Source of the DNA: Amycolatopsis sp. NBC_01488
Lineage (GTDB): Bacteria > Actinomycetota > Actinomycetes > Mycobacteriales > Pseudonocardiaceae
DNA length: 64,000 nt
Reading direction: 5' to 3'
Assembly: GCF_036227105.1 (NCBI RefSeq)
Contig: NZ_CP109434.1
Location: 3,600,001-3,664,000 of the forward strand
Shown in pieces: positions 8,167-17,500 of this stretch. Positions within the stretch are counted from its first letter, which is position 1; each line of letters opens with the position of its first letter. The notes below the pieces were generated by a model, which was not told where the DNA came from, did not search any database, and worked only from the letters and a program-made list of their open reading frames with translations. The translations under genes were made by a program, and so were the position numbers.

Positions 8167-9354
8167 TCAGCCGCAGACGCCTTTCGCGCGCAGCACGCGC
8201 GTCACCGACTCCTGCACCCGCGCCTTCGGCAGCTCGCCGGACTGGACGGCCTGCGTCAGCCGGTTCAGCACCTCGTCGACGTGGCCGCCGGACGACCACA
8301 GCGCCTCGTCCGCGCCGGCCTGCAGTGCCTTCAGCACCGCGTCCGGCAGCGGGTACTGCGCCGTGATCGCCTTCATCGCGCCGAGGTCGTCGGTCACGAC
8401 CACGCCGGTGAACCCGAATTCGGTGCGCAGCAGCTGGTAGGCGGCCGGCGAGACCGAAGCCGGGACGCCGTTCGTCAGGCCGGGGACGTCGAGGTGGCCG
8501 ACCATGATCGCGACCGGCCCGTAGTCCGCGAGAGCGCGGTAGGGCACCAGGTCCACCGCGCGCAGCTGCGCCAGCGGCGGCGTCACGACCGTGCCCAGGT
8601 GCGAGTCGCCCGAGCCGTGGCCGTGGCCGGGGAAGTGCTTCAGCACGGGCTGGACGCCGCCGTCGCGCAGGCCCGCCGCGAACGCCGTGGCGTACGTCTT
8701 CACGCGCACCGGGTCGGGGCTGAACGAGCGGTCGCCGATGACGTCGTCGTCCGGGGCGTCCGTGACGTCGGTGTCCGGCGCGTAGTCGACCGTCACGCCG
8801 CGGGCGCGCAACTGCCGGCCGCGGTCGGCGGCCAGCGCGCGGACCTCGGCGGGGGACTTCGTCGCGGCCAGCACGCGGGCCGACGGGATGGCGCCGTCGA
8901 GGTCGTCGATGCGCTGGACGCGGCCGCCCTCTTCGTCGACCGAGACGGCCACCGGGAGCTGGGCCGCGGCCTGGACGGCGTCCAGGGAACGATCTTTCAA
9001 CAACGCTGTTGCGTTACCGCCGACGAAGATCCCGCCGACCTGGTTGTCGCGCACCAGGGACACCGCGGCGCCGGGGTTGTCGCCGGACACGCCCACGACG
9101 ACCAGCTGCGCGACCTGGCGGCGGACGTCGAGGCCGTCGACCAGCGACGCGCAGTCACCGGGCCGCGCCAGTTTCGACGTCGGCGCCGGGGTGGCGGTCC
9201 GTGAAGCCGGTGAAGGCGGTGAAGACGATGAAGGCGGTGTCGGAACCGGCGATCGCGGGATGGCCAGCCCGGTGACGGGCTCCGATCCGCAGCCGGTGAC
9301 CAGCGAACTCAGGCACAGCGCCACCCCCACGGCGGCCAGACGTCGGCGGTTCAT
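8167..9354 (-). CDS. nagZ: GH3 beta-N-acetylhexosaminidase lipoprotein (NagZ-like)
   Basis: A 395-residue lipoprotein glycosidase. The ATG at 9354 follows AAGGGA and gives a lipoprotein signal peptide with the box LVTGC (lipidated Cys22) and a Ser/Pro-rich spacer. The GH3 domain shows KHFPGHGHGSGDSH (residues 239-252), the NagZ loop that carries the acid/base His and Asp, and GVVVTDDLGAMKAI with the Asp nucleophile. It should remove N-acetylglucosamine from muropeptides or chitin oligomers outside the membrane. It diverges from the LuxR gene at 9503 and shares with it the palindrome at 9404-9418. Confidence 0.85.
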   Translation of the reverse strand: MNRRRLAAVGVALCLSSLVTGCGSEPVTGLAIPRSPVPTPPSSSSPPSPASRTATPAPTSKLARPGDCASLVDGLDVRRQVAQLVVVGVSGDNPGAAVSLVRDNQVGGIFVGGNATALLKDRSLDAVQAAAQLPVAVSVDEEGGRVQRIDDLDGAIPSARVLAATKSPAEVRALAADRGRQLRARGVTVDYAPDTDVTDAPDDDVIGDRSFSPDPVRVKTYATAFAAGLRDGGVQPVLKHFPGHGHGSGDSHLGTVVTPPLAQLRAVDLVPYRALADYGPVAIMVGHLDVPGLTNGVPASVSPAAYQLLRTEFGFTGVVVTDDLGAMKAITAQYPLPDAVLKALQAGADEALWSSGGHVDEVLNRLTQAVQSGELPKARVQESVTRVLRAKGVCG

Positions 9355-9403
9355 CGGTCCCTTCACTCGTCGGTTTGCCCCACGACCGTAGTCGACGGCC
9401 CGG

Positions 9404-9418
9404 CTTCACGATGTGAAG
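9404..9418. promoter_or_regulatory. CTTCAC-N3-GTGAAG palindrome between nagZ and the luxR-type gene
   Basis: CTTCAC (9404-9409) and GTGAAG (9413-9418) form an inverted repeat 85 bases before the LuxR-family start at 9503 and 50 bases before the divergent NagZ start. Another CTTCAC lies at 9361-9366. The same half-sites form a longer palindrome before the paralogous LuxR gene at 22344, which suggests an autoregulatory operator. Confidence 0.5.
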
Positions 9419-9502
9419 AACGAGCCGACCTTGGTTAGAGAATTCGTGAAGGCGGTCTCAGCAGACTGGCGCCACCAGGACACGGACAGTGGGGAGGGCT
9501 CG

Positions 9503-10081
9503 ATGGACCAGGTGCGAGTGGCGGCGTGGGCGTCGGACCCGATCGCGCTCACGGGGCTGACCAACCACCTGAAGACCCGGCCGGAGCTGCTCGTCGTCCC
9601 GCGCGCCCGGCGCGGCGAGGCGGCGGTGCTCGTGTTCGCCGTCGGGCAGGTCGACCGTGAGGCGATCGCCGCGCTGCGGGCCGCCGCCGCCGAGTCGCCC
9701 GCCGCGATCGTGCTGGTCGCCGGGAACGTCGACCCCGCGCACCTGAGCCTGCTCGCCGACTGCCACGTCTCCGCCGTGCTGCCGCGGACCGCGCTCGACC
9801 GCCTCACCGACAGCGTGCTGGCTGCCGCGCGCGGGCGCACCGCGCCGCTGCGCGACCAGGTCGAGGCCCTGGCCCGCGCGGGCAGCGCCGCCGCGCTGAC
9901 GCCGCGCGAGGTGGATGTGCTTCGCCTGATGGCCGAAGGCTGGGACACTGCGGAGATCGCGGGCAAGCTCTGCTACTCGGAGCGGACTGTGAAGAACGTC
10001 ATCTACGCCATGACCAACCGGCTCAACCTGCGCAACCGGCCGCACGCGGTCGCCTACGCCGTGCGGGCCGGTGTGATCTGA
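9503..10081 (+). CDS. LuxR/NarL-type regulator with degenerate receiver domain
   Basis: A 192-residue regulator. The ATG at 9503 sits behind GGGGAGGG. Residues 1-115 resemble a response-regulator receiver (VRVAAWASDPIALTGLTNHL), but the strand that should carry the phosphorylated Asp reads AVLVFAVGQV, so phosphorylation is unlikely. A GerE/LuxR helix-turn-helix follows (LTPREVDVLRLMAEGWDTAE, KLCYSERTVKNV). It ends only nine bases before the sugar-binding protein gene, so it is probably the first gene of that uptake operon. A close paralogue lies at 22344-22946. Confidence 0.85.
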   Translation: MDQVRVAAWASDPIALTGLTNHLKTRPELLVVPRARRGEAAVLVFAVGQVDREAIAALRAAAAESPAAIVLVAGNVDPAHLSLLADCHVSAVLPRTALDRLTDSVLAAARGRTAPLRDQVEALARAGSAAALTPREVDVLRLMAEGWDTAEIAGKLCYSERTVKNVIYAMTNRLNLRNRPHAVAYAVRAGVI

Positions 10082-10090
10082 GGAAGCCCG

Positions 10091-11346
10091 TTGCGCACGA
10101 TCGTCCGCCGGACCGCCGTCGCGGTCGCCGCGTTGATCCCGCTCGCCGCCTGCAGCCCGAGTGACGCCGGTGGCCCGACGAAGCTCACCATCGCCACGTT
10201 CGGCGAATTCGGCTACGCGCCCCTGATCGCCGAATACCAGAAGCTGCACCCGGACATCCAGGTGCAGAACCGCGTCACCGACTTCGACACCCACCACAAG
10301 GGCCTCGCGACGCAGCTCGCGACCGGCCACGGCGCGGCCGACGTCGTCGCGATCGAAGAGCAGTACATCCCGCAGTACCGGAAGGCGAAGGACAAGTTCG
10401 TCGACCTCGCCTCCTTCGGCGCGCGGGACCTCGAAAAGCAGTGGGCGCCGTGGAAGTGGGCGCAGGGCACCGACGGCGCGTTCGTCCTCGGCCTCGGCAC
10501 CGACATGGGCAGCCTCGCGCTCTGCTACCGGCGTGACCTGTTCCAGGCCGCGGGCCTGCCGACCGACCGTGACGAGGTCGCGGAGCTGATGCCGGACTGG
10601 GACGCCTACGCCGCGACGGCCCAGCGGTTCACGGACAAGACGCCGAACGTGAAGTTCGCCGACTCCGCCGGGACCGTCTACACGGCGATGCTCAACCAGT
10701 CGCCCGAGAACTACTTCTCGGCGAAGGACGACTCGTTCATCGCCGACCGCAACCCGAGCGTCCGCACCGCCTTCTCCCTCTCCGGCGGCATGGCCGCGAA
10801 GGGCGAGACAGCAGCCGCGACGACGTTCACGCAGGCCTGGAACGTCGCGATCAAGCAGGGGTCCTTCGCGACCGTCGCCTGCCCGGCGTGGATGCTCAGC
10901 CAGATCAAGGAAGCCGGCGGCGACGCGGGCAAGGGCAAGTGGGACGTCACGACCGTCCCCGGCAAGAGCGGCAACCAGGGCGGCTCGTTCCTGACCGTGC
11001 CGAAGCAGAGCGCGCACCCGAAGGAGGCGTACGAGCTCGCGAAATGGCTGACCGCGCCGGAGCAGCAGAAGAAGCTCTTCCTCTCCGACGGCATCCTGCC
11101 GAGCGAACCGTCCGTCTACACGGACCCGCAGGTCTTGGCGCACACCGACCCGTACTTCGGGGACGCGCCGATCGGCCGGATCTTCGCCGCGTCGGCGACC
11201 GGCTGCGGCCCAACTACCGCGGCCTGCGCGACGCCGACGTCCGGCCCGAGTTCGGCCGGGCGCTCGGGCGGATCGAGGACAAGACCGACGGCGTCGACCA
11301 GGCCTGGGCGGAAGCCGTCCAGCAGGCGCAAGCCGCCCTGAAGTAG
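10091..11346 (+). CDS. sugar ABC transporter binding lipoprotein, frameshifted near its end
   Basis: An extracellular solute-binding protein of family 1 (TTG start at 10091 behind AGGAAG). The lipoprotein signal is LIPLAACS. Then come LTIATFGEFGYAPLIAEYQK and the usual bilobed fold. The frame from 10091 is intact to residue 370; after GGC (11201-11203) it runs into non-homologous, Arg/Ser-rich sequence and stops at 11341. The expected ending (LRPNYRGLRDADVRPEFG, then VDQAWAEAVQQAQAALK) continues in the next frame from 11203 to a stop at 11344-11346. One C seems to be missing from GGCCTGCGG. It is a sequencing error or a recent mutation; the first 88% of the protein is unaffected. Confidence 0.85.
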
Positions 11347-11351
11347 CCCGC

Positions 11352-12257
11352 GTGCACCACCGGCTCGCCCGTTTCGACCGCAAGGCCACGCCGCTGCTGT
11401 TCGTCGCGCCGTTCTTCGGCCTGTTCGCTGTCTTCGGCGCCTTCCCGCTGCTCTACACGGCGTGGGTGTCGCTGCACGACTGGAACCTGCTGGAGGGCGA
11501 CCAGGGCCACCTCGGCCTGGCGAACTACGGCGAGCTGCTCGCGGACCCGAACTTCTCCAACGCGCTCGCCAACACCGTCGGCATCTTCCTGCTCGCCGCG
11601 GTCCCGGAGTTCCTGCTGGCGCTGGGCATCGCGGCGCTGCTCGACCGCCCGCTGCGGGGCGCGACCTGGTGGCGCACCGGGATTCTGCTGCCGAACGTCG
11701 TGTCCGTCGTCGCGGTCGGGCTCGTGTTCGGGCAGCTGTTCAGCCGGGACTACGGCGTGGTCAACGAAGGCTTGAGCTGGTTCGGCGTCGCGCCGGTCAA
11801 CTGGCAGGCGTCGACCTGGACGTCGCACGTGGCGGTGGCGTCGATGGTGCTCTGGCGCTGGACCGGCTACAACGCGCTGATCTACCTGGCCGCGATGCAG
11901 GCGGTTCCCGGAGACCTCTACGAAGCCGCGGCCTTGGACGGCGCGTCGCGGTGGCGGACGTTCTGGTCGATCACGGTGCCGGGCATCCGGCCCGCGCTGG
12001 CCTTCACGGCCATCGCGGGCACGGTCAACGGCCTGCAGCTGTTCGCCGAGCCGCAGCTGTTCGACGCCGGCGGGTCGGGCGGCACCGGCGGCAACGACCG
12101 CCAGTTCCAGACGCTCACGATGTACCTGTACGAGAAGGGCTTCACGCACCTCGACGCCGGGTACGCGGCCGCGCTGACCTGGGTGATGTTCGTGATCTGC
12201 GCGGGGTTCGCGCTGGTCAACTACCGGCTGGTGCGCCGGTTCGTGAGGTCGGCGTGA
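11352..12257 (+). CDS. sugar ABC transporter permease, MalF type
   Basis: A 301-residue inner-membrane permease with six predicted helices. The coupling loop EAAALDGASRWRTFWSITVPGIRP is the standard EAA motif of binding-protein-dependent sugar importers. A GTG start at 11352 follows the binding-protein stop by five bases, and the 3' end overlaps the next permease at GTGA. With the partner permease it forms the channel. No ATPase gene is in this operon, so a shared MsiK-like ATPase elsewhere is expected, as in Streptomyces cellobiose and maltose importers. Confidence 0.9.
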   Translation: MHHRLARFDRKATPLLFVAPFFGLFAVFGAFPLLYTAWVSLHDWNLLEGDQGHLGLANYGELLADPNFSNALANTVGIFLLAAVPEFLLALGIAALLDRPLRGATWWRTGILLPNVVSVVAVGLVFGQLFSRDYGVVNEGLSWFGVAPVNWQASTWTSHVAVASMVLWRWTGYNALIYLAAMQAVPGDLYEAAALDGASRWRTFWSITVPGIRPALAFTAIAGTVNGLQLFAEPQLFDAGGSGGTGGNDRQFQTLTMYLYEKGFTHLDAGYAAALTWVMFVICAGFALVNYRLVRRFVRSA

Positions 12258-13069
12258 GACGGCCCGGCGGCTGGGTCTACGTGGTGCTGGTCGGCGTGCT
12301 CGGCGCGTCGATCTTCCCGTTGTACTGGTCGTTCGTGGTGTCCACAAGGGACAATGCGGCGATCGGCGAGACGTCACCGCTCCTGCTGCCGGGCGGCCAC
12401 CTCGTCGAGAACGTGCGGCGGGTCTTCGACACCGTCGACTTCTGGCTGGCGCTGGGCAACTCGCTGATCGTTTCGAGCACGGTCATGGTGTCCAACGTCG
12501 TGCTCGCGAGCCTCGCCGGGTTCGCCTTCGCGCGGCTGCGGTTCCGCGGCCGCAACACGCTGTTCCTGCTGGTCGTCGGCTCGGCGATGGTGCCGGCGCA
12601 GCTCGGCGTCATCCCGCTGTACCTGGTGATCGGCGAGCTCGGCTGGTACGGGCGGCTCGAAGCGGTGATCGTGCCGGGGCTGCTCAGCGCCTTCAGCGTG
12701 TTCTGGATGCGGCAGGCGTGCGAGAACGCGATCAGCGCCGAGCTGGTCGACGCGGCGACCGTCGACGGCTGCTCGGTCCTGCGCACCTACTGGCACGTGG
12801 CGGTTCCCGCGCTGCGCCCGGCGGCCGCGGTGCTCGCGATGCTGACGTTCTTGGCCGCGTGGAACGACTACTTCTGGCCGCTGGTGGTACTCGACCCCAA
12901 CGAGACGCCGACCGTGCAGGTCGCGCTGTCGCAGCTGGCCAGCGGCTACTACACCGACTACGCGCTCATGCTCACCGGCGCGACCGTGGGCGTGCTGCCC
13001 GTGATCGCGCTGTTCCTGCTGCTGGGCCGCCACATCGTCCGGGGGATCCTGAAAGGGGCGCCAGTATGA
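12254..13069 (+). CDS. sugar ABC transporter permease, MalG type
   Basis: A 271-residue permease beginning with GTG at 12254, overlapping the previous stop codon by four bases (translational coupling). It has about six helices and the EAA-type loop ELVDAATVDGCSVLRTYWHV, followed by VPALRPAAAVLAM. Both ends overlap neighbours, since its TGA overlaps the ATG of the beta-glucosidase. That ties sugar uptake to intracellular hydrolysis. Confidence 0.9.
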   Translation: MRRPGGWVYVVLVGVLGASIFPLYWSFVVSTRDNAAIGETSPLLLPGGHLVENVRRVFDTVDFWLALGNSLIVSSTVMVSNVVLASLAGFAFARLRFRGRNTLFLLVVGSAMVPAQLGVIPLYLVIGELGWYGRLEAVIVPGLLSAFSVFWMRQACENAISAELVDAATVDGCSVLRTYWHVAVPALRPAAAVLAMLTFLAAWNDYFWPLVVLDPNETPTVQVALSQLASGYYTDYALMLTGATVGVLPVIALFLLLGRHIVRGILKGAPV

Positions 13070-14439
13070 CCGAGCTTTCCTTCCCGCCGGGGTTCCTGTG
13101 GGGCGCGGCGACCGCGTCGTACCAGATCGAAGGCGCGGTGTCCGAGGGCGGCCGCGGACCGTCCATCTGGGACACTTTCGCGGCTCGGCCGGGTGCCGTC
13201 CTCGACGGTGCGTCGGGCGAGGTCGCCTGCGACCACTACCACCGGTTTCCCGAAGACATCGGGTTGCTGGCGGACGTGGGGCTGGGCGCGTACCGGTTTT
13301 CGGTGGCCTGGCCGCGGGTCATGCCGGACGGGCGGACGACCTCGCCCGCCGGGCTGGCGTTCTACGACCGGCTGGTGGACGAGCTGCTGCGCCGCGACGT
13401 CGTGCCGGTGCTGACGCTGTACCACTGGGACCTGCCGCAGGCGCTGGAAGACGCGGGCGGCTGGCCTTCACGGGACACGGCCCACCGGTTCGCCGAGTAC
13501 GCCGCGGTGGTCCACGACGCGCTGGGCGACCGCGTGAACCAGTGGACGACGGTCAACGAGCCGTTCTGCGCTGCGTTCCTGGGGTACGGCAGCGGGGTGC
13601 ACGCACCGGGCGTCCGGGACTACGACACGGCGCTGGTCGCGGCGCACCACCTGCTGCTGGGGCACGGGCTGGCGACGCGGGCGCTGACCTCGGCGGCGCG
13701 GCCGGGGCAGGAGTTCTCGCTGGCGTTGAACTTCGCGCCCGCCATCCCGGACGGCTCGTCACCGGCGCACCTCGATGCGGCGCGGAAGTTCGACGGGATC
13801 CACAACCGCTTCTTCCTGGACCCGGTGCTGGGCCGCGGGTACCCGGACGACGTCATGGCGGACGTTCTCCATCACGGCGGCCGGTTCGCGGCGTCGATTC
13901 GCGACGGCGACACGGACACCATCGCGGCGCCGATCGACTGGCTGGGCGTGAACTACTACGCGCCCGCGCGGGTGACGCCCCTCGACGATCCTCTGGTGCA
14001 CGGCAACTGCCCGCTGCCGGGGTTGCGGGGGCTGGACGTGCTGCCGGCTGCCGGTCCGCTGACGGCGTTCGGCTGGGAGCAGGCGCCCGCGGCCTTCACG
14101 TCGCTGCTCGGCTGGCTCGCGTCGCGGTCCGGCCTGCCCTTGGTGGTGGCGGAGAACGGCGCGTCCTTTGTGGACAAGCCGGTGTCGGGTCGGGTGCACG
14201 ACGCGGCCCGGGTGAACTACTTCCTGGAGCACCTGCGCGCGGTGCACGACGCGATCCGCCTGGGCGCGGACGTGCGCGGGTACTTCGCGTGGTCGCTGCT
14301 GGACAACTTCGAGTGGGCGATGGGGTACTCGCAGCGCTTCGGCCTGGTGCACGTCGACTTCGAGACGCAGGTCCGGACGGTCAAGGACTCGGGCCGGTTC
14401 CTGGGCCGCGTCGCGAAAGCCAACGCCCTGACGGAGTAG
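13066..14439 (+). CDS. GH1 beta-glucosidase
   Basis: A 457-residue cytoplasmic glycosidase of family GH1. The N-terminal signature FLWGAATASYQIEGA, the acid/base Glu165 in TTVNEPF and the nucleophile Glu363 in VVAENGA are all present, as is the length expected for the family. The ATG at 13066 (behind GAAAGGGG) overlaps the permease stop. In the operon luxR - binding protein - two permeases - GH1 it should split cellobiose or a related beta-glucoside brought in by the transporter. The parallel is the Streptomyces ceb/bglC locus, but the regulator here is LuxR-type rather than LacI-type CebR. Confidence 0.92.
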   Translation: MTELSFPPGFLWGAATASYQIEGAVSEGGRGPSIWDTFAARPGAVLDGASGEVACDHYHRFPEDIGLLADVGLGAYRFSVAWPRVMPDGRTTSPAGLAFYDRLVDELLRRDVVPVLTLYHWDLPQALEDAGGWPSRDTAHRFAEYAAVVHDALGDRVNQWTTVNEPFCAAFLGYGSGVHAPGVRDYDTALVAAHHLLLGHGLATRALTSAARPGQEFSLALNFAPAIPDGSSPAHLDAARKFDGIHNRFFLDPVLGRGYPDDVMADVLHHGGRFAASIRDGDTDTIAAPIDWLGVNYYAPARVTPLDDPLVHGNCPLPGLRGLDVLPAAGPLTAFGWEQAPAAFTSLLGWLASRSGLPLVVAENGASFVDKPVSGRVHDAARVNYFLEHLRAVHDAIRLGADVRGYFAWSLLDNFEWAMGYSQRFGLVHVDFETQVRTVKDSGRFLGRVAKANALTE

Positions 14440-14440
14440 C

Positions 14441-14498
14441 CGTGTCGACCTCCGAATCACGCGTGTCGACGTCCTGATCACGCGTGATTGGCGACACG
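14441..14498. repeat. tandem 21-base repeat and hairpin at a convergent gene end
   Basis: Two 21-base units, at 14441-14461 and 14462-14482, both begin CGTGTCGAC and end ATCACG and differ at few positions. They are followed by a shortened inverted copy (14483-14498, CGTGAT...CGACACG) that can fold back on the second unit. The element fills the whole gap between the beta-glucosidase and the converging regulator gene and probably ends transcription from both sides. Confidence 0.6.
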
Positions 14499-14501
14499 GC
14501 C

Positions 14502-17500
14502 TCAGGAGCGGCGGCGGAAGGCGTCGGCGACGCCCGAGCGGGACGGGGTGTCCAGCTTGCCCAGCAACCTCGTCACGTGCGCCTGGACCGTCCGCCGCGG
14601 CAGGGACAGCTCCGCCGCGATGTCCGGGTTCGACCGGCCCTCCGCGACCAGGCTCGCGATCTTGACCTCGATCGGTGTCAGCGACTCCCAGCCGTGGCCC
14701 GGCCGGATCGAGGAGAACAGCGCCCCGCGTCGGACACCCAGCCGCCGCAACCGCGTCTCCGCCCGGCGCAGGTCCCAGCGCGCGCCCAGCGCCGTGTAGA
14801 TCTCCGCCGCCTCCTCGAACGCCGCGTGCGCCGCGTCGAGACGCCCTTCGCGGGCCAGCAGCTCCGCCGCGTCCTCCAGCACCGAAGCCAGCTCCGGGCG
14901 GCGGCCGACCGCGCGGAAGTGCTCCGCCGTCGCGAGCAGCGGCGCCGGGTCCTCCTCGATCAGGCCGCGGCACCACGACACCGCCGCGTGCGCCCGCGCC
15001 GGACGTCGCTCCTTCGCCGCCTCCTCCTCGCAGACCTCGAGCGCGCGGCGAGCGCGGACGACGTCGTCCTGCTCCATCGCCAGCCGGACGAACGTCGGGA
15101 GCCACTGGTGGCGCAGCATCATCTGCGCGTACGTCGGGTTCAGGATCGGCTCGAGGACGGCCATCGCGCGGGCCCGGTCGCCGCGCTGCTCGGCCGCGAG
15201 GGCGTCCGCGACCAGCAGGAAGTCGAAGCTCTCGCGCTCGGCGCCGGTCGCCGGGGCGTACTCCTCGGCCGCGTCGAGGTGAGCCGCCGCCTGCGCGCGG
15301 TCGTCGCGGCGGCCCGCGATCAGCGCCGCGACGCCGTGCAGCAGCAGCGCCGCCGGGCCGGGCTCGCGCAGGCCGTAGAACGTGATCGCCGGGCCGTCCT
15401 CGGTGACCGTGTCCAGCTCGACCAGGGCCTCGTCCCAGCGGCCTTCCCAGTACCGGTGGACCGCGACCGACACCTGCAGGCCCACCGGCATCGCGTGCCG
15501 CGCCGCGATGTCGCCCGCCGCGCGCAGCGCCGCGTCCGCCTCGGCCAGCCGGTCGAGGTTCTGGAGGGTGAAGACGCGGTTGTCGAGCAGGTCGACGTGC
15601 AGGTCGGCGAGTTCGTGCTCGTCGCCGACGGCCTCGATCGCCGCGTCGATGTGCACGAGCGCCGAGTCGTGCTCGCGGCGCACGGAATCGACCAGCCACA
15701 ACGACTGCAGCGCGTGGGCCGTCAGGTACCGGTCGCCGCCGGCGAACGACTTGGTCTCGTACGCGGCCTTTTCCGCGGTGTCCAAATCGGACAGATCGCC
15801 GCGGCGGAAGTTCGCCAGCAGCTGCCGGTGCTTGACGCGCCACAGCTCCGGCACGGCCGGGTCGTCGGCCGACGCGGCGAGGATCGCGACCGCCCCTTCG
15901 GTGTCGCCCCGCCGGTGCTTCAACGCCGCGATGATGTGCCGCATCTCTTCGGTGGCGTCCGGCTCGGTGGCCGCGTCGAAGGCTTGCTGCGCCAGGGATT
16001 CCGGGTTGCGTTCCAGCCGGAACAGCACCTTGACCAGGGCCACGAGCAGGACTTCGCGACGCGGCCCGCCACCGGCGGCCAATGCGCGTTCCAGCAGCTC
16101 GACGGCGATCAGCGGCGCCCGGTTGGACACGGCCGCGTGGTGCGCGGCGAGCCAGTCCAGCACCCAGTCGTCCACAGTGGCCGGTGCGGCGACCAGCTGC
16201 TCGGCGACGCGCTTCACCGGGGCGCCGATCCCGGCGAGCGCTTCCGCGGCCTGCCGGTGCAGCGCCGCCCGCGTTCCCGCCAGCAGCCGGTCGTAGAGGG
16301 CCTGGCGCAGCAACGGATGCCGGAACGCGAGCTGCGTCCCGGTGTCGATGAGGACGTTCGCGGCGACGGCCTCTTCGAGCGGCTCCAGCAGGTCCGACGG
16401 CCGCGTGCCCAGCACCGCGGCGATGTCCCCGACGGCGAACTCCATGCCCAGCAGCGCGCCCCAGCGCAGCACTTCCTGCGTCCGCGCGGGCAGGAAGTCG
16501 AGCCGGCGGTCGACCGCGGCGACCAGCGAACTCGGCGCTTCGAACTCGGCCGGATCGTCGACGTCGGCCTCGCCGCCGGACACCTCGACCGCGCCCGCGC
16601 GCAGCAGGACGTCGACCATTTCCTTGACGTACAACGGGTTCCCGGCACCACGAGCGGCCAGCTCGCGCAGCCCCGGCCCGGGCGCGGCGCCGATCTGGTC
16701 TTCGATCAGCCGTCCGACGTCCTCGCCGGTCAACGGCGCGAGGTCGAGCACGACGCCGTCGCGCGCCTGGACACCGCGGCGCAGCTGGGCCAGTTCGGTG
16801 CGGTCCGGCGCGGGCCGGGTCGCGGCCACCAGGAGCAGGGGCAGCTGCCGGGTCGCCGCGCAGAGGCGGTGCCAGACCAGCACGGACGCCTCGTCCGCCC
16901 ACTGCAGGTCGTCGACCACCAGCACCTGCGGCGAGTGCGCGCACAGCTCGTCGACCAGGGCCAGCAGGCGGTCGACGGCGCCGAGCACCGGGTCGGCCGG
17001 CCCCAGACCGCGGCGGACCGGGCCTTCGCCGGCCAGTTCCTTGGCGACCTTCGCGCGCCGCGGGTCGGCCGAATGCGCGTCGATCGCCAGGCATTCCAGC
17101 ATGACCTGCAGCGGGAAGCGCCTGCTCAGCTCGTCGGCCGCGGCCCAGAGCCGCTGGAAGCCGGGGCCGTCCGGCAGGGTGCTGGTGAGCAGCTCGGACT
17201 TGCCGATCCCCGCCTCGCCCTCGATCCACACGGCCCGGCCCCGCCCGGCCCGGACGTCGGCGACGAGCTCGGCGAGCCGGGCCGTCTCGGCTTCCCGGCC
17301 GAACAGCCGGTGCCCGGTGACCTCCACAGGTGACGCGGGCGCGTCTAGTGCGGCGTCCTGGGCGAGGACCTGCTGGTGGAGGCGCTGCAGTGCCGGGCCG
17401 GGCTCGACGCCCAGCTCGCCGACCAGGGTGGCGCGGGCGTCGCGGAAGACGTCGAGGGCGTCGGCGGGCCGGCCGCTGCGGTAGAGGGCGAGCATGAGCG

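Noticed and set aside
11195..11215. Programmed frameshift in the binding-protein gene
   Set aside because: There is no slippery heptamer, no stimulatory structure and no reason for two products; a simple one-base deletion or sequencing error fits better.
14441..14498. Attachment site or insertion scar at the tandem 21-base repeats
   Set aside because: No integrase, transposase or tRNA gene is near; the fold-back structure between convergent genes is more simply a terminator.
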